From Acidobacteriota bacterium (GTDB lineage Bacteria > Acidobacteriota > Blastocatellia > UBA7656), in the NCBI GenBank assembly GCA_016201275.1, contig JACQDB010000161.1, forward strand, positions 16,058 through 80,057: DNA of 64,000 nucleotides. Direction: 5' to 3'. Both the position numbers and the translations under genes were made by a program. This document shows positions 36,564 to 45,315 of this stretch, in pieces (position 1 is the stretch's first letter; the number at the start of each line of letters is the position of its first letter). Under the pieces are notes generated by a model. That model was not told the DNA's origin and did not search any database. It saw only the letters and a list, made by a program, of their open reading frames with translations.

Positions 36564-36647
36564 AACCACAGATGAACACCGATGCACACCGATAGGAAAA
36601 GCCTGGTTTTTTCTGGTATCGGTGTGCATCGGTGTTCATCTGTGGTT
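36564..36647. repeat. Perfect 31-bp inverted repeat
   Basis: Arms 36564-36594 and 36617-36647 are exact complements (start AACCACAGATGAACACCGAT). Loop 22 bases, then TTTTTTCTTTATTCTT, so it could act as a strong terminator for plus-strand transcripts. The ACAGATGAACACCGATG motif recurs in many environmental genomes as a dispersed repeat. Confidence 0.8.
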
Positions 36648-36714
36648 TTTTCTTTATTCTTAAAAAGCTGAATGCCCCTGGCGAAAGGCGTAGCTTTGCG
36701 AATCAGATTTTGCT

Positions 36715-37875
36715 TTAAGAATTGCCGCGACAGAAGGTTTTGTAGAAGGCTTTATGGTTTTCCAAGCGTTGCGCCGCGCGCAAACCTTCCAGCATAGGCG
36801 AATGCAGTATGCGTTCGAGGCGGTCTTCGCTGGCGATTAAATCCCACAAGCCCATGCGCGTCCATTCGTCGCGTTGATGCCATTCGGGCATTCCTAAAAT
36901 TGGATACAAGCAGACGCCTTGCAGTGGTATCCCCGCGTTCAATATGGTTTCGACTTCCGTGGTCAATTCGCGCATCCACACCACACGCATATCGCCTAGG
37001 TGACTGGTTTCGGTAATCAACATCTCTGCGCCATAGCGTTCCCAAACCCCGCGCACCAACTCGCGCAGCAAGGCGCGGCGCGGGTCATCATCCGCCAGCG
37101 GCGTACTGTTGCCCTGCCACTCCCATTGATTGGTCCAGTAATAATTGATGCCGACGATGTCCAAGTGTTCAGGGCTGCCGCCGAGTTCAGGCAACAATCT
37201 GCCGCTCAACATATCCCACGCCTGAAAGACCGCGTTAGCGTTGAAGGCTTCGGCTTCGGCCTGTAAATCCGGCCTGCCTACCGGCGCGACGACGCGACAC
37301 AGCGGGTCAACATTGACGATGCGCGCACGCGGACAGGCAGCGCGAATCGCATTGATACCGGCAATCGCCGCCTTCATCAAGCGCACTTTCAATTCATAGC
37401 CGCGTCCGCTTTGATGCGGCGCAAAATGGCCGACTTCACCTGCCGCCCAAGAAAAATAGGAAGGCTCGTTGATCGGCGTGAAGTAACAGACGCCCACTTG
37501 ATGCGCGCTGATGAAACGGGCGACCGCATAGCAGTAGTCGGCAAAACGCGCTGGCAAGGTATCGGCAAACAGATCCACATCATGCGGATAGCCGAAATGA
37601 AACAGGTCATAGATAACTTCGACGCCGTGTTTCTGGCTGGCCTCTAAAATCGGCAGCAACGTCGAAAAATCATAGCGACCTTTTACATCTACCAGCGGCC
37701 AGCGCACCACTTCACGCGCCGCACGTATGCCGACTTCGCGCAGCCGCGCATAATCTGCGTCCACGAATATATCGTGTTGCGTTGCCGACACCTGATCAAT
37801 CCACTGCCGGTGGCGATTGAATCCGGTGCTGCCTTCAAATCCTGCGATAAAAAAACTCTTAAACATCATGCTCAT
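36715..37875 (-). CDS. Clan GH-A, GH1-like glycoside hydrolase (paralogue 1)
   Basis: 386 residues, no signal peptide, so cytoplasmic. (beta/alpha)8 retaining-glycosidase pattern: acid/base E137 in FTPINEPSYF, nucleophile E289 in MLITETSHLG, and NYYWTNQWEW. It is shorter than classical GH1 enzymes (about 440-480). It starts only 6 bp after the glf stop and is the last gene of the glycosyltransferase-glf operon driven by a sigma-54 promoter at 40445-40460. A role in trimming or recycling a galactose-containing glycan is inferred. Confidence 0.82.
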   Translation of the reverse strand: MSMMFKSFFIAGFEGSTGFNRHRQWIDQVSATQHDIFVDADYARLREVGIRAAREVVRWPLVDVKGRYDFSTLLPILEASQKHGVEVIYDLFHFGYPHDVDLFADTLPARFADYCYAVARFISAHQVGVCYFTPINEPSYFSWAAGEVGHFAPHQSGRGYELKVRLMKAAIAGINAIRAACPRARIVNVDPLCRVVAPVGRPDLQAEAEAFNANAVFQAWDMLSGRLLPELGGSPEHLDIVGINYYWTNQWEWQGNSTPLADDDPRRALLRELVRGVWERYGAEMLITETSHLGDMRVVWMRELTTEVETILNAGIPLQGVCLYPILGMPEWHQRDEWTRMGLWDLIASEDRLERILHSPMLEGLRAAQRLENHKAFYKTFCRGNS

Positions 37876-37881
37876 GGCAAG

Positions 37882-38991
37882 CTATTTAAGTTTCGTGCGC
37901 GTTGCGCCCGCAAGCTTGGCGTACAGTGTCAACGCCTGCGCGACGACTTGATCTTGGTTGTAGTATTTGTAGGTCGCCAGTCGTCCGACAAAATGCACGC
38001 CCGTAGTTTGTTTCGCCAACTCCTGATACTTCTTGTACAACTCCATATTTTCCGGGCGCGGAACCGGATAATAAGGGTCGCCTTCGGCGCGTGAATATTC
38101 TTTCACGATGCTGGTCTTGGTGTGTTCCTGCCCGGTCAAATATTTGAATTCGGTGATGCGCGTGTAAGCGTGTTCATTCGGATAATTCACCACCGGAGCC
38201 GGTTGATAAACCGGTTTATCAAGGGTTTCGTGGTGAAATTCCAGCGACCGATACGGCAATTTGCCAAAGCGACATTCAAAGAATTCGTCCACGGGGCCTG
38301 TGTAAATCATCTCCTTGTACGGCACGATGCGCTCGATTTCGCGGTAATCGGTGTTCAATAATATTTTGATATTCGGATGGTCGAGCATCTTTTCAAACAT
38401 CCGCGTGTAACCGTGCAGAGGCATCGCCTGATAAGTATCAGTGAAATATCTATCGTCGCGATTGGTGCGAATCGGCACCCGCGAAGTCACGGTTGCGTCG
38501 AGTTCCGAAGGGTCTAAATCCCACTGCTTGCGCGTGTAGTTGCGAAAGAATTTTTCGTACAACTCGCGCCCGACGCGGCTGATGATGACATCTTCCGAAG
38601 TGCGTATCGGCTCGCGAGGTTCGGCGACCGAAGCAAAGAAATCTTCCAGTTGAAACGAAGTCAGATTCAACCCGTACAAACGATTCACGGTGTCCAGATT
38701 AATCGGTATAGGCAACAACTGCCCGTCAACGCTGGCTAAAACGCGATGCTCGTAAGCCCGCCATTTGGTGAAGCGCGACAGGTAATCGAAGACCTCGCGG
38801 GAATTGGTGTGAAAGATATGCGGACCGTACTTATGTACCAAAATACCTGCGTCGTTGTAGTGGTCATAAGCGTTGCCGCCGATGTGTGGGCGCTTGTCCA
38901 CAATTAAAACTTTTTTGCCCGCCTCGCTTGCCAGACGTTCGGCCAGCACACTGCCAGCGTATCCGGCTCCAATAATTAAATAATCAACCAT
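37882..38991 (-). CDS. glf: UDP-galactopyranose mutase
   Basis: 369 residues. FAD enzyme converting UDP-galactopyranose to UDP-galactofuranose, the donor of Galf in surface glycans. Motifs: IIGAGYAGSVLAERLA, IVDKRPHIGGNAYDHYND, KYGPHIFHTN, FFRNYTRKQWDLDPSEL, and C-terminal FVGRLATYKYYNQDQVV. Length matches bacterial Glf. GGAGTTGCATC precedes the ATG. It sits between a glycosyltransferase (22 bp upstream) and a GH1-like gene (6 bp downstream), forming a tight operon. Confidence 0.96.
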   Translation of the reverse strand: MVDYLIIGAGYAGSVLAERLASEAGKKVLIVDKRPHIGGNAYDHYNDAGILVHKYGPHIFHTNSREVFDYLSRFTKWRAYEHRVLASVDGQLLPIPINLDTVNRLYGLNLTSFQLEDFFASVAEPREPIRTSEDVIISRVGRELYEKFFRNYTRKQWDLDPSELDATVTSRVPIRTNRDDRYFTDTYQAMPLHGYTRMFEKMLDHPNIKILLNTDYREIERIVPYKEMIYTGPVDEFFECRFGKLPYRSLEFHHETLDKPVYQPAPVVNYPNEHAYTRITEFKYLTGQEHTKTSIVKEYSRAEGDPYYPVPRPENMELYKKYQELAKQTTGVHFVGRLATYKYYNQDQVVAQALTLYAKLAGATRTKLK

Positions 38992-39013
38992 GATGCAACT
39001 CCAATTCGGTGTC

Positions 39014-40357
39014 TTAATCGCCCGTCACCTGTGCGGCTGCCAGCGGCATCAACATCGCTTCGCTTGGCGGCGTCAGCGCCACCCGCTTGTCCACTGGCGG
39101 CGTATAGCGCGCCGTCAGAACCGCGTTGATTAAATGATTCATACGCGCCCAGGTGCGATCCCAAGAGTTGTACATCAGCGCTTCTTCCACTTGACGCAAC
39201 CACGCCGTTTTGTTGAACGCATCGCTCAACAGGTATTCAGCCGCCGCCACAAACTCTTCGACGCGGTCGGCAATCTTCACCAAGCCTTGCTGCCCATACG
39301 GACGAATCACATCGCGTATGGAAGTAGAGACCACAGGCACGCCTGCGGCCAGGTATTCCGGCGTCTTGGTCGGGCTGATAAATTTGGTAGATTCGTTGCG
39401 CGCAAACGGCAGCATGGCTACATCCCAGCCGCTCAAGTAAGCCGGTAGTTCCTGATACGCTTTGCCACCCAGATAATGAATATTCGGATGTTGCGGTAAA
39501 TCCGCAGGGTCAATCTTGACGACCGGGCCGACCATTATAATCTGCCAATCGGGTCGCGCTTGGGCTAGACCATCGAGCAATTCAATATCTAGCCGTTCGT
39601 CAATGACACCGTAAAAACCGAGGCGCGGATGAGGAATGTTACGTTGGTCATTCGGTTCTTTGAGAGGCTGTCGAGCTTGTGAAAAATGCTCGACCTCTAT
39701 GCTGCTCGGAAACGGATGAATGTTGGCATGGCGATGGCGTTTGGCTTCATACAAACTGAAGCCGCCGGTGAATACGACATCGGCGCGTTCGAGCAATTCA
39801 TCTTCGCGGTCTTTCAAACGTGGCGGCGGATTTTTGAAGGCTGACAATTCATCCATGCAATCGAAGACAGTCGCCAACGGCTCCAACTGTCGCGTAAAGC
39901 CGAGCGCCATAGGCGTGTAGTACCAGCAAATATATTCGCTAATCTGCTGCTCCAAAATCAGTTCATCTATCAACAGCGACTGTAAGGTGGCTTCGACTTC
40001 CTCTTCGTTCAAGCCGTGCGGCAGATGCGGCACAACGACCCAGACGCCGCCCTCGCGACGGCTGATGTCAAAGCGCGGTGCGGTGTCGGAAAATCTTGGC
40101 TCTTCGACAAAAAAGACGCGCCGCTCTTTGGCGCAACGACTCAACAGATGCTGCGGCCTTTGATAAACAAAGTCCCAACGCAGATGAGAAAAGCAGAGCA
40201 AATCCGGGGTTCGCGCTGTCGTTGAAGCGCGCAAATTCGCGTAAGACGATTTTCCGTTGATTGTCGGAAGTAGGTAATTCGCCGGTCGCGTCAGGCCGTT
40301 GGTGAGGGCTTTGGTGTTGTGGTCATTCTTCTGTTGCAATTTTTTTAGTTTCTCCAT
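39014..40357 (-). CDS. GT-B fold glycosyltransferase (GT1/GT4-like)
   Basis: 447 residues, cytoplasmic. N-terminal acceptor domain with LLCFSHLRWDFVYQRPQHLL and VFDCMDELSAF; C-terminal nucleotide-sugar domain with HPRLGFYGVIDERLDIELL, IIMVGPVVKID, IHYLGGKAYQELPAYL and the diphosphate-binding Glu in TKTPEYLAAGVPVVS. The RPQHL and FDCMDE signatures are those of the TuaH-like group. With glf downstream, galactofuranosyl transfer is plausible but not shown. First gene of the sigma-54 operon; AGGAAAAGGATTT precedes the ATG. Confidence 0.88.
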   Translation of the reverse strand: MEKLKKLQQKNDHNTKALTNGLTRPANYLLPTINGKSSYANLRASTTARTPDLLCFSHLRWDFVYQRPQHLLSRCAKERRVFFVEEPRFSDTAPRFDISRREGGVWVVVPHLPHGLNEEEVEATLQSLLIDELILEQQISEYICWYYTPMALGFTRQLEPLATVFDCMDELSAFKNPPPRLKDREDELLERADVVFTGGFSLYEAKRHRHANIHPFPSSIEVEHFSQARQPLKEPNDQRNIPHPRLGFYGVIDERLDIELLDGLAQARPDWQIIMVGPVVKIDPADLPQHPNIHYLGGKAYQELPAYLSGWDVAMLPFARNESTKFISPTKTPEYLAAGVPVVSTSIRDVIRPYGQQGLVKIADRVEEFVAAAEYLLSDAFNKTAWLRQVEEALMYNSWDRTWARMNHLINAVLTARYTPPVDKRVALTPPSEAMLMPLAAAQVTGD

Positions 40358-40444
40358 AAATCCTTTTCCTTAGGCGCAGACGATCTCGCGCCGTGTATGA
40401 ATCTGAATGTTTCAGGCTCAAATAAGTAGGTCGCATGAAGAAAG

Positions 40445-40460
40445 TGCAATGGACGTGCCA
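40445..40460 (-). promoter_or_regulatory. Sigma-54 promoter of the GT-glf-GH1 operon
   Basis: On the minus strand TGGCAC-GTCCA-TTGCA, a full match to TGGCAY-N5-TTGCW with GG and GC at -24 and -12. It lies 88 bp before the glycosyltransferase start. Enhancer-like dyads are 125-170 bp further upstream. Confidence 0.8.
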
Positions 40461-40582
40461 AGACCAACGTATGAATTTTTTTCAGAGTGAATAAGGCGAG
40501 ATTTCGCCAATAAAATCAGGGGTATTTTTCCTGTTCGAGGTTGTGATTGAAGGCGCGGACGAAAGTTTTTTTGCGGGAAAAT

Positions 40583-40629
40583 CGTATGCTTGCCATACGT
40601 AGATTCGCACCTCGTATGTACTTCATACG
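40583..40629. promoter_or_regulatory. Two tandem enhancer-type dyads CGTATG-N5-CATACG
   Basis: Exact dyads at 40583-40599 (spacer CTTGC) and 40613-40629 (spacer TACTT), with centres exactly 30 bp apart, about three helical turns. A half-site CGTATGAA lies at 40468-40475. Geometry and distance from the sigma-54 promoter fit an upstream activating sequence bound by two activator dimers. The remainder of 40358-40704 has no gene. Confidence 0.75.
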
Positions 40630-40704
40630 CAGCGGCGCGAACCGACCAGCAGCAGTTGCAAGGCGAAACTTGGCGGCTTAAAAAAAATATTTAGCTGGAA
40701 AAAA

Positions 40705-41931
40705 TTAATCCTTGAGCTCTTCAGCGCCATCGCCTGAGTGAATGTGATAAAGCGTCGCTGTACGTTTCGTGACTTGTTGATAGCGTGTTGCGAGTGTATT
40801 GCAGAAATGTTCTACGGCGAACGGTTCAACGAAATTAACGGTGCAACCGCCAAAGCCGCCGCCCGTCATGCGCGCTCCGATAAGGCCGGGAAGTTGTCTG
40901 GCAATTTCGACCAGCGCATCCAATTCGCTGCTACTGACTTCATAATCATCGCGCAGCGATTGATGCGATTGCAGCATCAATTGCCCGAAGGCTGCAAGGT
41001 TGTGTTGGCGCAGCATCTGCGCGGCTTCCAGGGTGCGGGCGTTTTCGCTGATCACATGGCGACAGCGCCGCCGGATGACCTCCGGCAGTTGCTCTTGATA
41101 GCGTTGAAAATCTTTCATGCGGACATCGCGCAGGGCCGTGATTTGTGGCAGTTCCTTTTTCAATATGGCGACGCCGATTTCGCATTCTTCACGGCGTTTG
41201 TTGTACTCCGAAGAAGCCAGCGCGTGTTTGACGTTGCTGTCGCAAACGATTACCGCTGTCGTTTGCGTGTCTATAGCAATGTCGGCAGTTTCCAGCGTGC
41301 GACAATCGAGAAACAAGGCGTAGCCGCGATGCGCCAGTGCCGCCGCCATCTGATCCATCAAACCGATATTCGCGCCTACGTAGTCGTGTTCGGCGCGTTG
41401 TCCGGCTTGGGCTAATTGCACGCGGTCTATGGCGACCTCGGATAAACTCAAGAGCGCCAGGCCCGCGGAGATTTCCAGCGCCGCCGAAGACGACAAGCCA
41501 CCGCCTATCGGCACTTCCGATTGAATCAATAAATCCGCGCCTTTTAAGGTTACGCCGCAGGCTTCCAGACTGCGCGCCACGCCTTCCACATAATCGAGCC
41601 AAGGGGCTTGCGACTGGCGTTCCGCATCATCAAGATCAAAGGCATAGCGTTCATTGAAGTCCAGCGAACAGACGCGCACCAAGCGATCAGAGCGCGGCGC
41701 TGCGGCCACAAACGTCGAGCGATCAATCGCCATAGGCAAAACAAAACCATCGTTGTAATCGGTATGCTCACCAATCAGATTGACTCTGCCGGGAGCGCGA
41801 AACAAGCGCGGCGGACTGCCGAACATCTCCAGAAATTTTTGTTGTAAGGCTTGCCTGTCAACCATGTTTACAGCTTTCGTTTCTGATGCTTGCTCTTGGC
41901 CTTGGCGGCGCGGCGCATCCCGATTATTCAC
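40705..41931 (-). CDS. galK: Galactokinase
   Basis: GHMP kinase phosphorylating galactose to galactose-1-phosphate. The galactokinase signature RAPGRVNLIGEHTDYNDGF is near the N-terminus, the phosphate loop is IGGGLSSSAALEIS and the C-terminal GHMP motif is ARMTGGGFGGCTVNF. From the first possible start it is 408 residues; ATG 41865 would give 386, closer to the family, and removes a charged Gln/Arg-rich extension. Last gene of the operon GH1-like, SDR, galE, galK. No galT is present in the window, so how Gal-1-P enters UDP-galactose is unclear. Confidence 0.95.
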   Translation of the reverse strand: MNNRDAPRRQGQEQASETKAVNMVDRQALQQKFLEMFGSPPRLFRAPGRVNLIGEHTDYNDGFVLPMAIDRSTFVAAAPRSDRLVRVCSLDFNERYAFDLDDAERQSQAPWLDYVEGVARSLEACGVTLKGADLLIQSEVPIGGGLSSSAALEISAGLALLSLSEVAIDRVQLAQAGQRAEHDYVGANIGLMDQMAAALAHRGYALFLDCRTLETADIAIDTQTTAVIVCDSNVKHALASSEYNKRREECEIGVAILKKELPQITALRDVRMKDFQRYQEQLPEVIRRRCRHVISENARTLEAAQMLRQHNLAAFGQLMLQSHQSLRDDYEVSSSELDALVEIARQLPGLIGARMTGGGFGGCTVNFVEPFAVEHFCNTLATRYQQVTKRTATLYHIHSGDGAEELKD

Positions 41932-42010
41932 CTCGCCAAATTAATTTTCAAATGCTCATCATAATTTTTACATCGCCAAAATAATTTTCACCGCATCACG
42001 AGGCAGCCTT

Positions 42011-42997
42011 TTATTTTTCATCAGCGTAGCCGTGAGGATGTTGCTGCATCCATTGCCACGCCGAGGCGATGATTTCGTGCAGGTCTTGTTTCTGTGGCGA
42101 CCAACCCAACTCGCGTTTGATCTTGTCGGAACTGGCAATCAACACCGCCGGGTCGCCGCTGCGGCGTGCGCCAACGCGCACCGGAATTTCGCGCCCGGTT
42201 ACGTGCTGCGCGGCGGCGATGACTTCTTTGACGGTATAGCCTTCGCCGCCGCAACCGAGATTATAAATGGCGCTGCGGGCATTGAGTATATCGAGCGCCA
42301 GTATATGCGCCCGCGCCAAATCCACTACGTGTATGTAATCGCGCACACAGGTGCCGTCGCGGGTCGGGTAATCGTCGCCGTAAATTTCCACCTGTGGCCG
42401 TTGTCCGCTGGCCGCTTGCAAGAGGATCGGTATCAGATGCGTTTCCGGATTGTGATGCTCGCCACAATGCGTGGTCGCGCCCGCCGCATTGAAATAGCGC
42501 AAGGCCGCGTAATGAATGCCGTAGGCTTCTTCGTACCAGTGCAAAGCGCGCTCAAAGGCGAGTTTGGTTTCGCCATAGGGATTGGTTGGCGCGGTCGGGT
42601 CGCGCTCTTCAAGCGGTTGTTTTTCCGGCTCGCCATAGGTTGCTGCTGTCGAAGAAAAGACGATGCGCCGCACCTTACACTCGCGCATGGCGTCAAGCAA
42701 AGCAAGTCCGGCAAAGACATTATTATGATAATACTTCGCGGGATTCTGCACCGATTCGCCAACCAATGAATCCGCCGCCAAGTGAATCACCGCTTCAATG
42801 TTATGTTCACGCAACGCGGCGCTGAGTTTGGCGCGCTCCAGCAAATCGCCGTGAATGAAAGTCGCGCCGCGCACCACCGCCCCGCGATGCCCTTTGTAAA
42901 GGCTGTCATAAACCACTACGTTGTGGCCATCTTTGACCAACTCTTCGGTAACTACGCTGCCTATATAACCGGCTCCCCCGGCAACCAGAATTTTCAT
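42011..42997 (-). CDS. galE: UDP-glucose 4-epimerase
   Basis: 328 residues from ATG 42997. NAD-dependent interconversion of UDP-glucose and UDP-galactose, feeding glf. Extended-SDR motifs: ILVAGGAGYIGS, VIHLAADSLVGES, IVFSSTAATYGEP, catalytic YGETK and GDDYPTRDGTCVRDYIHV. The frame extends to 43021 and would overlap the SDR gene, but the canonical N-terminus is MKILVAGG. It follows the SDR gene by 20 bp. Confidence 0.96.
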   Translation of the reverse strand: MKILVAGGAGYIGSVVTEELVKDGHNVVVYDSLYKGHRGAVVRGATFIHGDLLERAKLSAALREHNIEAVIHLAADSLVGESVQNPAKYYHNNVFAGLALLDAMRECKVRRIVFSSTAATYGEPEKQPLEERDPTAPTNPYGETKLAFERALHWYEEAYGIHYAALRYFNAAGATTHCGEHHNPETHLIPILLQAASGQRPQVEIYGDDYPTRDGTCVRDYIHVVDLARAHILALDILNARSAIYNLGCGGEGYTVKEVIAAAQHVTGREIPVRVGARRSGDPAVLIASSDKIKRELGWSPQKQDLHEIIASAWQWMQQHPHGYADEK

Positions 42998-43017
42998 AAC
43001 CTGATGATGAGCCTCAA

Positions 43018-43755
43018 TCACAGACGATCCAGGCGTCCGCCATCTACTCTCACCGCTGCTCCTTGTATAAAGCTTGCTTCATCGGATGCCAGAAATGCTA
43101 TCACAGCCGCGACCTCTTCGGCCTTGCCGACATCGTGTTGTTCAATTTTTTCTGCCCCCGATTTGACATTGGGATTTTCCCACAGCATCGGCGTATCAAT
43201 CGCGCCGGGCAGTATGGCATTGACCCGTAAACCTTTGGGTTTGCCTTCCAGCGAAGCCGAGCGCGTCAGCGATAACAAGGCCGCTTTGGCCGCCGCATAC
43301 GGCGCAACCAAAGGTTCCGTCTCTACAGCATGAATGCTGGAGACATTGACAATCGCGCCGCCGTATTTCATGTGCAGAAACGCCTCTCTGATGAAATGAA
43401 AAGCGCCAAGCAGATCAACCTTCAAGACGCCCAGCCAATCTTCCTCGGTCAAATCTTCGAGGGCTTTGAAGACCATCAAACCGGCGTTGTTGATCAAGAC
43501 CTCGAAGCCGCCGAATGTTTCCATCGTCAAGCGCACCGTCGCCGCGACTTGCCGGGCATCTGCGACATTGCACAGGCTGGCGAGGGCGTCGGGAGCGCCA
43601 GCGGCTTTCACAGCCCGAACGGCTGCTTCGGCGTGTTGCTCATTGATGTCGGCAATGACGATGCGAGCGCCTTCACTGGCCAGACGTTTGGCGGTCGCCA
43701 GGCCAATGCCACTGACGCCGCCCGTAATAATCGCAACTTTGTTGGTAAATCGCAT
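43018..43755 (-). CDS. Classical SDR-family oxidoreductase
   Basis: 245 residues from ATG 43755, where the TGxxxGIG cofactor motif ITGGVSGIGLATA begins; a longer open frame upstream is the shadow of the adjacent gene. NNAG motif in LINNAGLMVF, catalytic Ser in VNVSSIHAV and YxxxK in YAAAKAAL; IxxDG-like VRVDGG at the end. It probably oxidises or reduces a sugar or sugar alcohol, given the locus. Five bases separate it from the GH1-like stop upstream. Confidence 0.93.
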   Translation of the reverse strand: MRFTNKVAIITGGVSGIGLATAKRLASEGARIVIADINEQHAEAAVRAVKAAGAPDALASLCNVADARQVAATVRLTMETFGGFEVLINNAGLMVFKALEDLTEEDWLGVLKVDLLGAFHFIREAFLHMKYGGAIVNVSSIHAVETEPLVAPYAAAKAALLSLTRSASLEGKPKGLRVNAILPGAIDTPMLWENPNVKSGAEKIEQHDVGKAEEVAAVIAFLASDEASFIQGAAVRVDGGRLDRL

Positions 43756-43760
43756 AGGCT

Positions 43761-45074
43761 TCACTCTCCTTGATCGTTGGTTGCCGGTGCGGTCGGCAAG
43801 GCTTGATTGCTGTTGCGTGCGGCGGCTCTTTTCTTTTGCGCCCAGGGTTCTTGGTGTTCGCTGGGCAGCACAATCGGCACGCGCAAACAGACGCTTTGGG
43901 TCGGCAAGACCTCGCGCCAATCTTCGATCAATTGTTTGTAAGCCCGCCCCACCGGGCGTATGCGCCGCTCTAAATCGAAAAGCCCAAGCGGATTCACTCT
44001 GCCATTGTTTTCACGCAGTGCGGTGTCCCAATCCACCTGATCGGTAAGCGAGTACCAGGTAAACCCAACCACAGGCATTCCGTTATTTCGCACCCGCAAA
44101 ACATTCGCCCACTCTTTCCACAACCAGTTCACCGCTTCGTCACCCTGCGTTCCTTCTTTGAGATTGGTCTCGGTGTGCATCACCGGCAAACGATAGCGGT
44201 CATAATATTGCCGGGTGATTTCATCGTAGCCAAAGACTTCGCCGGAAGCTCGCGTCGTGCCATCGGCGGATACCCGATGTTCGTTGGTGACATAGTAATC
44301 GTTGCCCATGATGCAATGATGTTTCAGGCGATTCTCCAGAAAGAAATGATATTCGTCGCGGGTCACGCCGTTATCCATCAGGTATTCATACATCTCTGAA
44401 TCCACCCGTTGACCATAATTCAAATCCAGCGACAGAAAGCGGCGGGCGTTCATGATCTCTGCCGGTTTGATGGCTTGGGGATTTTCGGCGTGAAAATATT
44501 CTGACGATTCGCTCTGTATAAAAATGGCATCGGCGCGCACCTTGAGAATGGCCTGCATCGCCAACACGTTGGCCTTGACGATATGTTTGAGCGCCGTCAC
44601 AAACGCCTGATCGCTGCTCAACTGCTCGTTCCACCAACCGTAGAGCGCCGAGAACGTCGCGCACACAAACATCTCGTTGATCGGCGTATAAAGCTGCACC
44701 CAGGGAAAGCGCCGCGCAAAGGCTTCGGCATAGCCGGCAAACAATTCGGGAAAGTCGGGATTCTGAAAATTGCCCACCCAATCCGGCACTCCGAAATGGC
44801 ACAAGTCCACAATCGCCACCAGGTCGCGGCTCTGCAACTCGCTAAAGGTTTCGTCGGCAAACTGCCAATCATACCGCTCGGCTCCCAACCACACGCGATG
44901 CAGCGGCGGACCATAACGTAAAAACCGAATACCCAGTTCCTGCACCAAGTCGAAGTCCTGCCGCCAATATCGGTAGTGTCCGCATTTCTCCATCTCATCT
45001 ACTCGCAAGCGGCCTTGTTGAATGGTGGGCGCGCTGTTCTCTATTCCTGTGGCAAACAAGAAAGCTGGTGTCAT
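43761..45074 (-). CDS. Clan GH-A, GH1-like glycoside hydrolase (paralogue 2)
   Basis: 437 residues, no signal peptide. Acid/base E134 in YTPINEMF, nucleophile E302 in VMHTETNLKEG; FATGIENSAPTI near the N-terminus resembles the WASGIEDTF start of paralogue 3. The C-terminus has a 45-residue charged tail (QKKRAAARNSNQ...). First gene of the SDR-galE-galK operon, preceded by a full-consensus sigma-54 promoter 53 bp upstream. Likely a retaining beta-glycosidase releasing the galactose that galK then phosphorylates; specificity unknown. Confidence 0.82.
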   Translation of the reverse strand: MTPAFLFATGIENSAPTIQQGRLRVDEMEKCGHYRYWRQDFDLVQELGIRFLRYGPPLHRVWLGAERYDWQFADETFSELQSRDLVAIVDLCHFGVPDWVGNFQNPDFPELFAGYAEAFARRFPWVQLYTPINEMFVCATFSALYGWWNEQLSSDQAFVTALKHIVKANVLAMQAILKVRADAIFIQSESSEYFHAENPQAIKPAEIMNARRFLSLDLNYGQRVDSEMYEYLMDNGVTRDEYHFFLENRLKHHCIMGNDYYVTNEHRVSADGTTRASGEVFGYDEITRQYYDRYRLPVMHTETNLKEGTQGDEAVNWLWKEWANVLRVRNNGMPVVGFTWYSLTDQVDWDTALRENNGRVNPLGLFDLERRIRPVGRAYKQLIEDWREVLPTQSVCLRVPIVLPSEHQEPWAQKKRAAARNSNQALPTAPATNDQGE

Positions 45075-45126
45075 GATAGGTTCTCACCTGTAGCTTGAGT
45101 TGCTGTAAACATAATTTGAAGTGAAG

Positions 45127-45142
45127 AGCAAACCAGATGCCA
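45127..45142 (-). promoter_or_regulatory. Sigma-54 promoter of the GH1-SDR-galE-galK operon
   Basis: Minus strand TGGCAT-CTGGT-TTGCT, full match to TGGCAY-N5-TTGCW, 53 bp before the start at 45074. A TGTATGAA half-site lies at 45158-45165, between this and the divergent promoter. Confidence 0.8.
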
Positions 45143-45239
45143 CACAGAAGACGAGGCGATTGTATGAAGCGCGGACACTCGCTGTGGCGTGCCGCTTGAT
45201 GCGGAAAATCTTTTGTTGAATTTATTGCAGCTATCGCAT

Positions 45240-45255
45240 TGGTACAAAAGTTGCG
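45240..45255 (+). promoter_or_regulatory. Divergent sigma-54 promoter of the GH43 gene
   Basis: TGGTAC-AAAAG-TTGCG has GG and GC at the right spacing with two departures from consensus (C to T at -22, W to G). Predicted transcript start near 45267, a few bases before AAGGAGG. Confidence 0.55.
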
Positions 45256-45285
45256 ACTTATGAAATCTTCAAGGAGGTAAATTTC

Positions 45286-45315
45286 TTGCAGGAGATGTTT
45301 GACCTACGTATATGA
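45286..45315 (+). CDS. Possible 9-residue leader peptide overlapping the GH43 start
   Basis: TTG 45286 follows AAGGAGG with eight bases of spacing. The frame LQEMFDLRI ends in TGA 45313-45315, which overlaps ATG 45312 of GH43. GH43 itself has only a distant ribosome site, so translation may depend on termination of this leader. Too short for independent proof. Confidence 0.35.
   Translation: MQEMFDLRI

Larger units (their letters stand above)
36166..36714. other. Gene-free region filled with repeats
   Basis: About 550 bp containing MITE B copy 2 (36400-36528) and a perfect 31-bp foldback (36564-36647). The stretch 36180-36395 shows no gene; short direct TTGCGGG/GCGCG runs only. Confidence 0.5.
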
